A stretch of 64,000 bases of DNA, from contig NZ_BMYY01000003.1 of the NCBI RefSeq assembly GCF_014652515.1, positions 124,001 through 188,000 of the forward strand, written 5' to 3'. Positions within the stretch are counted from its first letter, which is position 1. Each line of letters begins with the position of its first letter. The notes under the pieces were generated by a model, which had not been told where the DNA came from, did not search any database, and saw only the letters and a program-made list of their open reading frames with translations. The stretch is from Bacterioplanes sanyensis. GTDB taxonomy: Bacteria > Pseudomonadota > Gammaproteobacteria > Pseudomonadales > Oceanobacteraceae. Shown in pieces: positions 27,426-36,928 of this stretch. The position numbers were made by a program, and so were the translations under genes.

Positions 27426-29069
27426 TTACATATTAGGATAGTTAGGACCACCGCCGCCTTCCGGCGTTACCCAGGTAATGTTCTGGGCCGGGTCTTTAAT
27501 ATCACAGGTTTTGCAGTGCACGCAGTTTTGTGAGTTGATCTGGAAGCGTTTTTCGCCGCCTTCATCTTCCACCACTTCATACACGCCGGCAGGGCAGTAG
27601 CGCTGCGCTGGCTCGTCGAACTTCGGCAAGTTGACCTGCAGCGGAATGCTGTCATCTTTCAATTGCAAGTGACAAGGCTGATCTTCAGCATGGTTAACAT
27701 TGCCGATAAAGACCGAATCCAGCTTGTTAAAGCTGAGCACACCATCTGGCTTGGGGTAGTCGATTTTTTTGCACTCACTGGCTGGCTTCAGAGTTTCATG
27801 ATCGGCGGTGGTGTCGTGCAAGGTGACCGGAATCGGGAAGATGTTCTGATCAATAAAGTTAAATGCAGCGCCACCGAAGGTGCCGAACTTGTGCATCGCT
27901 GGGCCAAAGTTACGGCTGCGATGCAGCTCTTCGTAGGCCCAAGATTTTTCAAACTCGGTGGTGAACTCAGTAATTTCATCATTGGCACGGCCCGCTTTTA
28001 ATGCTGCGAACAACTGCTCTGCTGCCACTATGCCGCTCTTCATGGCGGTGTGCGTGCCTTTAATTTTGGCAAAGTTCAACGTGCCGGCATCGCAGCCTAC
28101 AATCAAACCGCCAGGGAAGGTCATTTTCGGCAAGCAGTTAAGGCCGCCTTTGGTAATGGCGCGAGCACCGTAAGAAACGCGCTTGCCGCCTTCCAGGTAT
28201 TGCTTGATGACCGGATGGTGCTTCATGCGCTGGAACTCATCGAACGGGCTCAGGTGCGGGTTCGAATAAGATAAGTCGGTAATTAAGCCCACCACGACCT
28301 GGTTGTTTTCATCGTGGTACAAAAAGAAGCCACCGGTTGAGCCGGACTCGCTCAAAGGCCAGCCAGTGCCGTGCAGCACTAAGCCAGGCTTAGATTTGGC
28401 TGGGTCAATGTCCCACAGCTCTTTGATGCCGATGCCGTAATGCTGTGGATCTTTGCCTTCATCCAGTTTGAATTCGCTGATCAGACGCTTGCCCAAGTGG
28501 CCGCGACAGCCTTCGGCAAAAATGGTGTATTTACCGCGCAGTTCCATGCCGGGCATGTAGGTGTCTTTTTGCTCGCCTTCGGCGCTCAGGCCGAAGTCAC
28601 CGATGACGATGCCTTTTACTTGGCCGTCTTCGACGATGTAGTCTGCGGCCGGGAAGCCTGGGTAGATTTCAACGCCCACATTTTCCGCCTGCTCGCCCAG
28701 CCAGCGACACACATTACCGAGTGAAACGATGTAGTTGCCATCGTTGTGCATCGGCTTAGGAATGCTCCAGCCCGGTGCTTTGGCCGCTTTTTCTGGGCCA
28801 GTCATGAAGTAAACTTCGTCTTCCGTCACTTGGGTGTTAAGCGGCGCCCCCATTTCTTTCCAATTGGGAAACAGCTCAGTCAGCGCGCGGTCTTCAATCA
28901 CGGCGCCAGACAATATGTGGGCACCAATTTCAGAGCCTTTTTCTACCAGGCAAACGGAAATTTCGTCGCCGGCGTCGTTGGCCAGCTGCTTGATACGAAT
29001 GGCTGTTGACAGACCGGCAGGGCCGCCGCCAACGATGACCACATCGTATTCCATCACTTCACGTTGCAT
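27426..29069 (-). CDS. Electron transfer flavoprotein-ubiquinone oxidoreductase
   Basis: ETF-QO passes electrons from ETF (acyl-CoA and other dehydrogenases) to ubiquinone at the inner membrane. The 547-residue product starts with an FAD-binding loop (YDVVIVGGGPAGLSTAIR). Near the C terminus is the [4Fe-4S] cluster motif CVHCKTCDIKDPAQNITW with an upstream cysteine in RYCPAGVYEVVED, and the family-typical end PEGGGGPNYPNM. Start chosen at the ATG behind AGGAG (7-base spacer), giving MQREVMEYDVVIVGG. Other in-frame ATGs upstream add 13 residues without support. It diverges from etfBA, its redox partner. A PsrA-like operator lies at its promoter. Confidence 0.95.
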   Translation of the reverse strand: MQREVMEYDVVIVGGGPAGLSTAIRIKQLANDAGDEISVCLVEKGSEIGAHILSGAVIEDRALTELFPNWKEMGAPLNTQVTEDEVYFMTGPEKAAKAPGWSIPKPMHNDGNYIVSLGNVCRWLGEQAENVGVEIYPGFPAADYIVEDGQVKGIVIGDFGLSAEGEQKDTYMPGMELRGKYTIFAEGCRGHLGKRLISEFKLDEGKDPQHYGIGIKELWDIDPAKSKPGLVLHGTGWPLSESGSTGGFFLYHDENNQVVVGLITDLSYSNPHLSPFDEFQRMKHHPVIKQYLEGGKRVSYGARAITKGGLNCLPKMTFPGGLIVGCDAGTLNFAKIKGTHTAMKSGIVAAEQLFAALKAGRANDEITEFTTEFEKSWAYEELHRSRNFGPAMHKFGTFGGAAFNFIDQNIFPIPVTLHDTTADHETLKPASECKKIDYPKPDGVLSFNKLDSVFIGNVNHAEDQPCHLQLKDDSIPLQVNLPKFDEPAQRYCPAGVYEVVEDEGGEKRFQINSQNCVHCKTCDIKDPAQNITWVTPEGGGGPNYPNM

Positions 29070-29148
29070 ATCAATCTCCTCAAGCATCAAGGGGAGCGCG
29101 AGCGTCACGTCGCTCTGTTGGCCCGCCCACAGCGTGCGTTTTGAATTA

Positions 29149-29164
29149 TCAAACGGGCGTTTGA
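29149..29164. promoter_or_regulatory. PsrA-like fatty-acid-responsive operator
   Basis: TCAAACGGGCGTTTGA has the form CAAAC-N4-GTTTG, the published PsrA consensus (G/C-AAAC-N2-4-GTTT-G/C). It overlaps the expected transcription start of etf-QO, a position suited to repression. PsrA is a TetR-type repressor of beta-oxidation and ETF genes that is released by long-chain acyl compounds. Assignment is from motif and context. Confidence 0.65.
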
Positions 29165-29173
29165 ATTTTCTGC

Positions 29174-29201
29174 ATTATACGGTTACCAACCCCGCAGGCA
29201 A
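29174..29201 (-). promoter_or_regulatory. Sigma-70 promoter of etf-QO
   Basis: On the minus strand, TTGCCT (29,196-29,201) and TATAAT (29,174-29,179) are 16 bases apart. The start point would fall near 29,167, next to the PsrA-like operator. Confidence 0.65.
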
Positions 29202-29480
29202 CCGCTTTCCTTTGTCTTCTGGCTTGTCTGAGCCGATGGTTGGGTTTCAGCAGTGTAAACAGCTGGCTAAAAATGTAACGTTTAACCGTCAAGGTTGCTG
29301 ATTTAGCGCAATTCAATGCCGTTTGCGTGAATCCCTTGACCGTAGATTGTTTCAACTCACCCTGCTAGCCTTGCCTTCGGCCATGCTTGGGCGACGGGCG
29401 ATAGTAGCTTGAGTGTGCTTTAAATGCATGTCGGCTCACGGAAAATGCCTACGCAAAGCCTTCGGCATCTGCGTACGCTA

Positions 29481-29509
29481 TTGACGCTATCTTTAAAGCG
29501 CCCAATAAT
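29481..29509 (+). promoter_or_regulatory. Sigma-70 promoter of etfBA
   Basis: TTGACG (29,481-29,486) and AATAAT (29,504-29,509) with a 17-base spacer, about 98 bases before the etfB start codon. The rest of the ~540-base gap between etf-QO and etfB shows no gene or further repeat. Confidence 0.6.
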
Positions 29510-29606
29510 GTGCCGCGCTGGAAAGGGCACCCGCCTGTGACTGTGTCATCCTTGCGGAGTGGTATTCGTGCCCTTTGTTCATCCACTTGAGAAAAACGAG
29601 GAATCT

Positions 29607-30356
29607 ATGAAGGTTCTTGTCGCTGTAAAACGCGTGATCGACTACAACGTTAAAGTCCGCGTTAAACCAGACAACTCAGACGTCGACTTGGCTAACGTCA
29701 AGATGGCGATGAACCCATTCTGTGAAATCGCTGTTGAAGAAGCGGTTCGTCTGAAAGAAAAAGGCGTGGCCACTGAAGTTGTTGTGGTTTCTATCGGTCC
29801 TAAAGTAGCGCAAGAGCAGATTCGCACCGCGCTGGCACTGGGTGCAGATCGCGGCATCCTGATCGAAACCGAAGAAAAACTCGAGTCTCTGACCGTCGCC
29901 AAGTTATTAAAAGGTGTGGTTGATAAAGAGCAACCGCAGCTGGTGTTGATGGGCAAGCAGTCCATCGACAGCGACAACAACCAAACTGGTCAAATGTTGG
30001 GCGCATTGACCGGCATGGCGCAAGGTACCTTCGCTTCCGAAATCACCATTGATGGCGACAAAGCCAATGTTGTGCGTGAAGTTGATGGCGGTCTGCGTAC
30101 TGTGGCGCTGAACCTGCCAGCGGTGGTCACCGCTGACTTGCGTTTGAATGAGCCACGCTACGCGTCGCTGCCAAACATCATGAAGGCTAAGCGCAAGCCT
30201 CTGGACGTGACTACGCCAGCGGACCTCGGCGTTGAAGTCAAATCGACTCAATCTTTGGTCAAGGTTGCTCCTCCTGCCGAGCGCGAAGCCGGCATCAAGG
30301 TGGCCAGCGTGAGCGAGCTGGTAGAGAAACTGAAAACTGAAGCGAAAGTGCTGTAA
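29607..30356 (+). CDS. etfB: Electron transfer flavoprotein beta subunit
   Basis: Beta subunit of the soluble ETF heterodimer, which binds AMP and docks acyl-CoA dehydrogenases. The 249-residue product begins [20 protein letters not shown]. It has [18 protein letters not shown] (recognition-loop region) and the [13 protein letters not shown] and [16 protein letters not shown] segments of the nucleotide fold. The start is the ATG seven bases behind GAGGA; a longer frame upstream adds 16 unrelated residues. It is followed by etfA after 14 bases. Confidence 0.97.
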   Translation: MKVLVAVKRVIDYNVKVRVKPDNSDVDLANVKMAMNPFCEIAVEEAVRLKEKGVATEVVVVSIGPKVAQEQIRTALALGADRGILIETEEKLESLTVAKLLKGVVDKEQPQLVLMGKQSIDSDNNQTGQMLGALTGMAQGTFASEITIDGDKANVVREVDGGLRTVALNLPAVVTADLRLNEPRYASLPNIMKAKRKPLDVTTPADLGVEVKSTQSLVKVAPPAEREAGIKVASVSELVEKLKTEAKVL

Positions 30357-30370
30357 GAGAGGTAAGTGTA

Positions 30371-31300
30371 ATGGCTATTTTGGTAATCGCAGAACACGAC
30401 AATGCCGCTCTGAATGGCGCCACGCTGAACACTGTGGCTGCGGCTAAAGCCATCGGTGGCGATATCGATGTGTTGGTAGCCGGTAGTGGCTGCAGCGCAG
30501 TGGCAGAAGCCGCTGCCAAAGTCGACGGTGTTGCTAAGGTGCTGGTTGCAGATCACGACGCCTACAGCCATCAGCTGGCTGAAAACGTGGGCGAGCTGGT
30601 CGCTGAGCTGGGTAAAAACTACAGCCACATTCTGGCGCCAGCCACCACGGCGGGCAAAGACTACTTGCCACGCGCAGCGGCGCTGTTGGATGTGAACATG
30701 CTGTCAGAAGTCATCGCTGTTGAAGATGCCGACACCTTTGCTCGTCCAATTTATGCAGGCAACGCCATCGCTACAGTCAAATCGGCTGACGCCATCAAGG
30801 TGATGACCGTGCGCGGTACCGCTTTTGATGCCGTTGCAGCCGAAGGTGGCAGCGCCACTGTTGAAACCGTTGACGTAGTGAAAGACGCTGGCACTTCGGC
30901 CTTTGTTAGCGAAGAGCTGGCTCAGTCGGATCGTCCTGATCTGACCGCTGCCGATGTGGTGATTTCGGGTGGTCGCGGTATGCAAAACGGCGACAACTTC
31001 GAAATGCTGTACAAAGTGGCCGACAAGCTCGGCGCAGCGGTCGGTGCATCACGCGCCGCTGTGGACGCAGGTTTTGTTCCTAACGATATGCAGGTCGGTC
31101 AGACCGGTAAGATCGTTGCGCCAAACCTGTACATTGCTGTCGGTATTTCTGGTGCGATCCAGCACTTGGCTGGTATGAAGGACTCTAAAGTCATTGTTGC
31201 CATCAACAAAGACGAAGAAGCTCCAATCTTCCAAGTAGCCGATTACGGCTTGGTCGCAGACCTGTTTGAGGCTGTGCCAGAATTGGAAAATGCGCTGTAA
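30371..31300 (+). CDS. etfA: Electron transfer flavoprotein alpha subunit
   Basis: Alpha subunit of ETF, carrying most of the FAD site. The 309-residue product has an N-terminal adenine-nucleotide-like domain ([20 protein letters not shown]). In the C-terminal half are the FAD-binding signatures [59 protein letters not shown], and [20 protein letters not shown]. It pairs with EtfB and with the divergently encoded ETF-QO. Confidence 0.97.
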   Translation: MAILVIAEHDNAALNGATLNTVAAAKAIGGDIDVLVAGSGCSAVAEAAAKVDGVAKVLVADHDAYSHQLAENVGELVAELGKNYSHILAPATTAGKDYLPRAAALLDVNMLSEVIAVEDADTFARPIYAGNAIATVKSADAIKVMTVRGTAFDAVAAEGGSATVETVDVVKDAGTSAFVSEELAQSDRPDLTAADVVISGGRGMQNGDNFEMLYKVADKLGAAVGASRAAVDAGFVPNDMQVGQTGKIVAPNLYIAVGISGAIQHLAGMKDSKVIVAINKDEEAPIFQVADYGLVADLFEAVPELENAL

Positions 31301-31317
31301 TATCAACAGCTTAGAAG

Positions 31318-31342
31318 AACCCGGCCAAGGCCGGGTTTTTTT
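31318..31342 (+). terminator. Rho-independent terminator of etfBA
   Basis: AACCCGGCC-AA-GGCCGGGTT, a 9-bp stem, then a run of T. It lies 18 bases behind the etfA stop. Confidence 0.92.
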
Positions 31343-31414
31343 ATGTCACGCGCTTGTCATTTTGCGGTAATAAGGTAACGTACCTCAACCCAAGCAACAC
31401 ACAAGGACTCTGCT

Positions 31415-32758
31415 TTGAACATCACGGTTGTTGGCACCGGTTACGTCGGCCTGGTTACCGGCGCATGTTTTGCCGAAATGGGTAACAGCGTGGCTTGCGT
31501 CGATATCGACCAAGACAAGGTAGAAAGGCTGCGCCAGGGTGATATTCCCATCTACGAACCTGGCTTGGATGCCATTGTCGCCAACAACAGCAAAGCAGGG
31601 CGCCTGACCTTTACCAGTGAGCTGAGCGCCGCTATGGCAGATGCTCAGCTGCATTTTATCGCCGTGGGCACACCGCCAGGCGAAGACGGCTCAGCCGATT
31701 TAACTCATGTATTACAAGTGGCAGAAGAAATTGGCCGCCACCTAAACGGCTATGCCGTTGTGGTGAATAAATCGACGGTGCCCGTGGGCACGGCCGATCA
31801 GGTGCGCCAGGTGATTGAAGAACAGCTGCGCGCACGTGGTCGCAGCGATGTTCAGTTTGACGTGGTCTCTAACCCCGAATTCTTGAAAGAAGGTGCCGCC
31901 ATTGAAGACTTTATGCGCCCAGATCGCATTGTCGTGGGCGTTGAGTCCGACCATGCTCGGCAGATAATGGCCGAGTTATATCAAAGCTTTTCGCGCAATC
32001 ACGACAAAGTCATGTTTATGGGGGTACGTGACGCCGAGCTCACCAAGTACGCTGCCAATGCCATGCTCGCTACCAAGATTTCGTTTATGAATGAAATCGC
32101 CAATTTGGCCGAGCGCATGGGCGTCGACATTGAGCAAGTACGCAAAGGCATCGGTTCCGATTCGCGCATTGGCTACAGCTTTATATACCCAGGCTGCGGC
32201 TACGGCGGCTCGTGTTTTCCGAAGGACGTTAAAGCCTTGATCCGTATGGGCGAGGCCTTTGATTATTCCACCGATGTCTTAAACGCCGTCGAAGCACGCA
32301 ATGTCGCGCAAAAAAGGCGCTTGTTTGAGAAGCTGGCCGAGCGCTTGGGCAGTGAACTCAACGGCGCCACCATTGGCATTTGGGGCCTAGCGTTTAAGCC
32401 CGGCACCGATGATATGCGCGAGGCTAGCTCCATCGAGCTAATCAATGCCCTGGTAGCCGCTGGCGCCAAAGTACGTGCTTATGATCCGGTTGCCATGGAC
32501 GAAGCAACGCGCTACTTTCCCGCCGAATGGCTGGAGAACGGAACTATGACACTGTGCGCGCATCAATACGATGCTTTAATGGACGCCGACGCCATGGTGC
32601 TGGTCACCGAGTGGAAACCGTTCCGACAGCCCGATTTTAACGCCATGCGCAAACTACTGAAACGCCCGATCATCATTGATGGCCGCAACCAGTATGACCC
32701 GCACAGTTTGAAACAGCAGGGCTTTGATTACACCGGCATAGGCCGGGACATTGCCTGA
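31415..32758 (+). CDS. ugd: UDP-glucose 6-dehydrogenase
   Basis: Oxidises UDP-glucose to UDP-glucuronate with NAD, supplying acidic sugar for surface polymers. The 447-residue product has the NAD fold start MNITVVGTGYVGLVTGACFAE, the catalytic-cysteine motif YPGCGYGGSCFPKDVKALI with the reactive C in GGSCFPKD, VVSNPEFLKEGAAIEDF, and the UDP-binding GLAFKPGTDDMREASSIEL. The TTG start has AAGGA eight bases upstream. I considered AlgD (GDP-mannose dehydrogenase), but the N-terminal and GTPPGEDGSADL segments are of the UDP-glucose type. It stands 13 bases before gspE, so it may lead the secretion operon. Confidence 0.93.
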   Translation: MNITVVGTGYVGLVTGACFAEMGNSVACVDIDQDKVERLRQGDIPIYEPGLDAIVANNSKAGRLTFTSELSAAMADAQLHFIAVGTPPGEDGSADLTHVLQVAEEIGRHLNGYAVVVNKSTVPVGTADQVRQVIEEQLRARGRSDVQFDVVSNPEFLKEGAAIEDFMRPDRIVVGVESDHARQIMAELYQSFSRNHDKVMFMGVRDAELTKYAANAMLATKISFMNEIANLAERMGVDIEQVRKGIGSDSRIGYSFIYPGCGYGGSCFPKDVKALIRMGEAFDYSTDVLNAVEARNVAQKRRLFEKLAERLGSELNGATIGIWGLAFKPGTDDMREASSIELINALVAAGAKVRAYDPVAMDEATRYFPAEWLENGTMTLCAHQYDALMDADAMVLVTEWKPFRQPDFNAMRKLLKRPIIIDGRNQYDPHSLKQQGFDYTGIGRDIA

Positions 32759-32771
32759 CACGGATTGATTC

Positions 32772-34310
32772 ATGACAGCAGTAGCTATGCCAGACACCTC
32801 ATCTCTTGAGCTGGAACAACCGGCCGATGCCATCGCTGGGCCACAGCGTGAACAGCGCTTACCTTACAGCTTTGCCCGCCGGTTTGGCGTCATCGTCGAA
32901 GGGCGTGATGAGCAACTGACTCTGGTGCACAAGGAAGGCCTCTCAGCCGCCGCCTTAATGGAAGTTCAGCGCCACTTAGGGCGTCAGTTTCGGTTAGAAA
33001 CCGTTGACAGCGACGAGTTTGATCGTCGCCTAGGGCTTGCTTATCAAAGCGACTCTTCCGAAGCGATGGAAATGGTCGAAGGCTTAGGCGAAGACATGGA
33101 CCTCGCCAGCTTGGCCGACTCGGTGCCAGAAACCGAAGACTTACTTGAGCAAGAGGGTGATGCGCCGATCATTCGCCTGATCAACGCCTTGCTGACTGAG
33201 GCCGTTAAAGACAACGCCTCGGACATTCACATCGAAACCTATGAAAAACGCTTGGTCGTGCGCTTTCGCGTCGATGGCGTGTTGCGCGAAGTCGTACAGC
33301 CTAAGCGCGCTTTGGCGGCGCTGCTGGTGTCGCGTATTAAGGTCATGGCCAAACTCGATATTGCTGAAAAACGCATTCCGCAAGACGGCCGCATTGCACT
33401 GCGCATCGGTGGCCGCGAAGTTGATGTGCGGGTATCGACCATGCCTTCCAGCCATGGCGAACGGGTGGTGATGCGACTGCTCGACAAACAAGCCGGGCGC
33501 ATGAGCCTGGGCCAGCTGGGCATGTCGGTGCGCGATTTAAACACCATGCGCGACATCATTTCCAAGCCGCACGGCATCATCTTGGTAACTGGCCCTACGG
33601 GCTCGGGTAAAACCACCACGCTGTACGGCGCATTAAGCGATCTAAACGATGCCAGCCGCAACATCCTGACGGTGGAAGACCCCATCGAATACAGCCTTGC
33701 CGGCATTGGCCAAACTCAGGTCAACACCAAGGTCGACATGACCTTCGCCAAGGGCTTGCGCGCCATTTTGCGTCAAGACCCAGATGTGGTGATGATCGGT
33801 GAGATTCGCGACCTAGAAACGGTGGAAATCGCCATTCAAGCCTCGCTCACCGGCCACTTGGTGTTATCAACGCTGCACACCAACACCGCCGTCGGTGCGA
33901 TCACGCGCTTGCAAGACATGGGCGTCGAGCCTTTCTTATTGTCATCGAGCGTGGTCGGGGTGATTGCCCAGCGCTTAGTGCGGGTATTGTGTGAAGACTG
34001 CAAACAACCGGTGCCGGCCGATGGCTCCGAGTGCGAGCTGCTCGGCGCTGACCCGCAGCAGCCACCGATTATTTATCACGCCAAGGGCTGCGAGAAATGC
34101 AACCAGCTCGGTTACCGTGGCCGTCAGGGCATCTACGAGATCATCAAGGTAGATGAGCAACTAAAAACCCTGATTCACGACAAAGCCGGCGAGCAGGAGC
34201 TAGAGCATCACGCCCGCCAATTGGGCCCCAGCATTCGCCAAGACGGCATTCGCAAAGTATTAGCAGGCAGCACCACCATTGAAGAGCTGTTGCGGGTTGC
34301 TAAGGGATAA
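32772..34310 (+). CDS. gspE: Type II secretion ATPase GspE
   Basis: Cytoplasmic hexameric ATPase that powers pseudopilus assembly. The 512-residue protein has an N1E/N2E domain, Walker [16 protein letters not shown] near residue 273, the Asp box around [12 protein letters not shown], Walker [13 protein letters not shown] near 335, the His box [12 protein letters not shown], and a zinc-binding tetracysteine (CEDC ... CEKC) near 405-440, typical of GspE and absent from most PilT proteins. It is the first of nine consecutive gsp genes. Confidence 0.96.
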   Translation: MTAVAMPDTSSLELEQPADAIAGPQREQRLPYSFARRFGVIVEGRDEQLTLVHKEGLSAAALMEVQRHLGRQFRLETVDSDEFDRRLGLAYQSDSSEAMEMVEGLGEDMDLASLADSVPETEDLLEQEGDAPIIRLINALLTEAVKDNASDIHIETYEKRLVVRFRVDGVLREVVQPKRALAALLVSRIKVMAKLDIAEKRIPQDGRIALRIGGREVDVRVSTMPSSHGERVVMRLLDKQAGRMSLGQLGMSVRDLNTMRDIISKPHGIILVTGPTGSGKTTTLYGALSDLNDASRNILTVEDPIEYSLAGIGQTQVNTKVDMTFAKGLRAILRQDPDVVMIGEIRDLETVEIAIQASLTGHLVLSTLHTNTAVGAITRLQDMGVEPFLLSSSVVGVIAQRLVRVLCEDCKQPVPADGSECELLGADPQQPPIIYHAKGCEKCNQLGYRGRQGIYEIIKVDEQLKTLIHDKAGEQELEHHARQLGPSIRQDGIRKVLAGSTTIEELLRVAKG

Positions 34311-34312
34311 GC

Positions 34313-35545
34313 ATGGCGGCATTTGAATTTCAGGCGCTGGATGCCAAAGGCAAACAGCAAAAAGGGGTATTGGAGGGCGACAGCGCTCGCCAGATCCGCC
34401 AAAAACTGCGCGACAAAGGCTGGATGCCGCTGTCGGTAGACGCCACTAAGTCGGCCGCCGCAGCCAAAACCGAAGGCAACTTGATCAGCCGCTGGCGTCA
34501 GCGTGGCCCATCGCTGTCTGTGCCAGAGCTGGCCTTGCTGACTCGCCAATTAGCCACGCTGATTGCGGCCGGTCTGCCCATCGATGAATCGCTCAAGGCG
34601 CTGGCCGATCAAACCAGCAAGCAATCGGTGCAAGCGATGATTTTGGCGGTGCGCGCCAAAGTGTTAGAGGGCTACACTCTGGCACAAGCGCTGGCCGATT
34701 ACCCCCGTGCGTTTCCGCATTTGTTTCGTGCCACCGTTGCCGCCGGCGAACACGCTGGCCAGCTCGATGGCGTGTTAAATCGCTTGGCCGATTACACCGA
34801 ATCGCGCCAGGCGTCCGATCAGAAAATCAAACTGGCGGCGATTTATCCCATTGTTTTAACCGTGGTGGCCCTAGGCGTGGTCGTCGGCTTGCTGACCTAC
34901 GTGGTGCCCGACATTGTTGATGTCTTTGTTAAAAATGGCCAGGAACTGCCAGGCTTAACGCAATTTATGCTTGATCTGAGCCATTTGATTTCGGGCTACG
35001 GCCTGTATCTATTGGCGGGCGTGATTGTCGCCATTGTCTTGTTTGGTCGGGCGCTGCAAAAACCGGGGTTTCGGCGCAAGTATCACCACTTTGTACTGCG
35101 CTGGCCTGGCATTGGCCGCTTTGTACGCGATGCCAATACGGCGCGCTTTGGCAGTACCGTGGCGATTCTTACCAGCAGTGGTGTGCCTTTGGTGGAAGCC
35201 ATGCGCATCGCCAGCCAGGTGGTGAGCAACATGCCGATTCAGTCGTCTTTAACCCAAGCAACGGTCGCCGTCAGTGAGGGCGGCAGTCTGCATCAAGCGT
35301 TGCGGGATACCGGCTATTTTTCTCCCATCATGCTGCATATGATTGCCTCCGGTGAAAACAGTGGCGAGCTCGACAGCATGCTGGCACGCACCGCACGCCA
35401 GCAAGAAGAAACATTAGAGAACACCGTGTCCGCACTGGTGAAAATTTTTGAACCCCTGATGCTTTTGATCATGGGGGGCATCGTCGGCCTAATCGTGGCC
35501 GCCATCATGATGCCGATTTTACAGCTACAACAAATGGTTCAGTAG
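34313..35545 (+). CDS. gspF: Type II secretion inner-membrane platform protein GspF
   Basis: Polytopic platform protein that couples GspE to pseudopilin assembly. The 410-residue protein has the two repeated GspF cytoplasmic domains (ELALLTRQLATLIAAGLPI and ARFGSTVAILTSSGVPLVEA) and three membrane segments, the last at the C terminus (LMLLIMGGIVGLIVAAIMMP). Family motif ASGENSGELDSMLARTA is present. It starts two bases behind gspE. Confidence 0.96.
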   Translation: MAAFEFQALDAKGKQQKGVLEGDSARQIRQKLRDKGWMPLSVDATKSAAAAKTEGNLISRWRQRGPSLSVPELALLTRQLATLIAAGLPIDESLKALADQTSKQSVQAMILAVRAKVLEGYTLAQALADYPRAFPHLFRATVAAGEHAGQLDGVLNRLADYTESRQASDQKIKLAAIYPIVLTVVALGVVVGLLTYVVPDIVDVFVKNGQELPGLTQFMLDLSHLISGYGLYLLAGVIVAIVLFGRALQKPGFRRKYHHFVLRWPGIGRFVRDANTARFGSTVAILTSSGVPLVEAMRIASQVVSNMPIQSSLTQATVAVSEGGSLHQALRDTGYFSPIMLHMIASGENSGELDSMLARTARQQEETLENTVSALVKIFEPLMLLIMGGIVGLIVAAIMMPILQLQQMVQ

Positions 35546-35557
35546 GAGCGACAAACC

Positions 35558-35995
35558 ATGCATTCCCGTTCACAACTGCGCAAAGCGCAAGGTTTTACCC
35601 TGATTGAAGTCATGGTGGTATTGGCCATCATCGGCGGCATTTTGGCGTTGGTCGCCACCAATGTTTTAGGCTCGGCGGACGAAGCCCGCATTAAAACCAC
35701 CAAGAGCCAAATGAAGTTAGTCGAGAACGCCCTCGATATGTACAAGCTGGATAACTACGTGTATCCGACCTCTGAGCAAGGCCTGGAAGCTTTGATCAGC
35801 AAGCCCTCCAGCAGCCCCGAGCCGAAAAACTATCGCGACGGTGGTTACCTGAAAGGCAACAAACTGCCAACCGATGCTTGGGGCAATGAATTTTTGTATT
35901 TCGCTGATAAAGGCGAATATGAAATCGTTTCCATGGGCGCCGATGGTCAAGAAGGCGGCGAAGGTGATGCGGCTGATATCAGCTCCCTCGATTAA
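35558..35995 (+). CDS. gspG: Major pseudopilin GspG
   Basis: Major subunit of the type II pseudopilus, processed by prepilin peptidase GspO. The type IV-type leader is KAQGFTLIEVMVVLAIIGG, with cleavage after the glycine so that the mature protein begins FTLIE with Glu5. The globular part has the calcium-site region typical of GspG and the motif KNYRDGGYLKGNKLPTDAWG. The 145-residue length is normal. Its stop overlaps the gspH ATG (TAATG). Confidence 0.97.
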   Translation: MHSRSQLRKAQGFTLIEVMVVLAIIGGILALVATNVLGSADEARIKTTKSQMKLVENALDMYKLDNYVYPTSEQGLEALISKPSSSPEPKNYRDGGYLKGNKLPTDAWGNEFLYFADKGEYEIVSMGADGQEGGEGDAADISSLD

Positions 35996-36579
35996 TGCCT
36001 AAGCAACGTCAGCGCGGCGTCACGCTGCTGGAAATTCTGGTGGTGTTGACGCTGATCGGCGGTCTGATGGGCATTGTCATGCTCAACACAGGCAACGACC
36101 AAGCACGCAAAGACACCAAGCAATTCGCCCAACAGCTGCAGCTGTGGCTGGGAGCGTTGCGCCAAGAAGCGGTGTTTCAAAACCTCGACTTTGGCATCGC
36201 CATGGACAGTGAAGCCATGCTACTGCTGAGCTATCAAGACGTTTATAGCCAAGAGTTCTCTGCCAACTTGGACGCCGAAGAACTGGATGCCTTGCGCAAA
36301 AATCCATGGCGAGCCCATTCTGCTGGGCGGTTAAAGCAAGAGCTGCAAACACCCGACACCCTGCGCTTGCGCTTGTTTATTGATGATGAAGAAGTCGACT
36401 TTGCCGAGCTGCTGGAGCAAGAGGACGGCCCACTGCCGGCGCTGTTATTGTTGTCTTCCGATGAGTACACGCCGTTTCGGCTGATGTTAGAGCATGATGA
36501 AGACGCCAGTTTCTATTACGAGCTATCCGGCGATGGTTTTTCACCGCTGCAACTGGAATTGCAGGATTATGACAACTGA
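35995..36579 (+). CDS. gspH: Minor pseudopilin GspH
   Basis: Minor pseudopilin linking the GspG shaft to the GspIJK tip. The N-terminal leader QRGVTLLEILVVLTLIGGL has the prepilin cleavage site after glycine and Glu5 of the mature chain. The remainder is poorly conserved, as is usual in GspH, and rich in acidic residues and leucine. At 194 residues it is within the family range. It overlaps gspI by 11 bases. Confidence 0.92.
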   Translation: MPKQRQRGVTLLEILVVLTLIGGLMGIVMLNTGNDQARKDTKQFAQQLQLWLGALRQEAVFQNLDFGIAMDSEAMLLLSYQDVYSQEFSANLDAEELDALRKNPWRAHSAGRLKQELQTPDTLRLRLFIDDEEVDFAELLEQEDGPLPALLLLSSDEYTPFRLMLEHDEDASFYYELSGDGFSPLQLELQDYDN

Positions 36580-36928
36580 GCGCGGCTTTACCCTGCTGGA
36601 AGTAATGATTGCGGTGACCATTTTTGCTGTGGTCGCCACCACCATCGCCAACGTCAGCAGCCAGACTGTATCTAACTTGCTGGTGATCGAAGAGAAGACT
36701 CTCGCCGCGCTGGTGGCCGAGAATCGTTTGGCTGAAATGCGCCTGGCCGGCTACCCCAATGTCAGTCAAACCAACGACACCTTTGATATGGCAGATCGCG
36801 AGTGGTTTATTCGCACCGAAGTAGAAGAAACCCCGTTCCCAGATACGCGTCGTGTCACCGTTGCCGTCAGTCGTGAAGACGAAGGTGGCGAGTTGGCCCG
36901 CCTGACCACCTTGATCGGGATGCACTGA
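36569..36928 (+). CDS. gspI: Minor pseudopilin GspI
   Basis: Tip pseudopilin that nucleates the GspIJK complex. The start is the ATG inside the end of gspH, giving MTTERGFTLLEVMIAVTIFA with a short leader cut after glycine. An ATG 25 codons upstream would destroy the leader and is rejected. The 119-residue product ends with a typical GspI beta region (RRVTVAVSREDEGGELARLT). It shares one base with gspJ (TGATG). Confidence 0.93.
   Translation: MTTERGFTLLEVMIAVTIFAVVATTIANVSSQTVSNLLVIEEKTLAALVAENRLAEMRLAGYPNVSQTNDTFDMADREWFIRTEVEETPFPDTRRVTVAVSREDEGGELARLTTLIGMH

Noticed and set aside
31415-32758. GDP-mannose 6-dehydrogenase (AlgD), which would complete the Alg8/Alg44-like unit
   Set aside because: N-terminal and active-site segments follow UDP-glucose dehydrogenase rather than AlgD.
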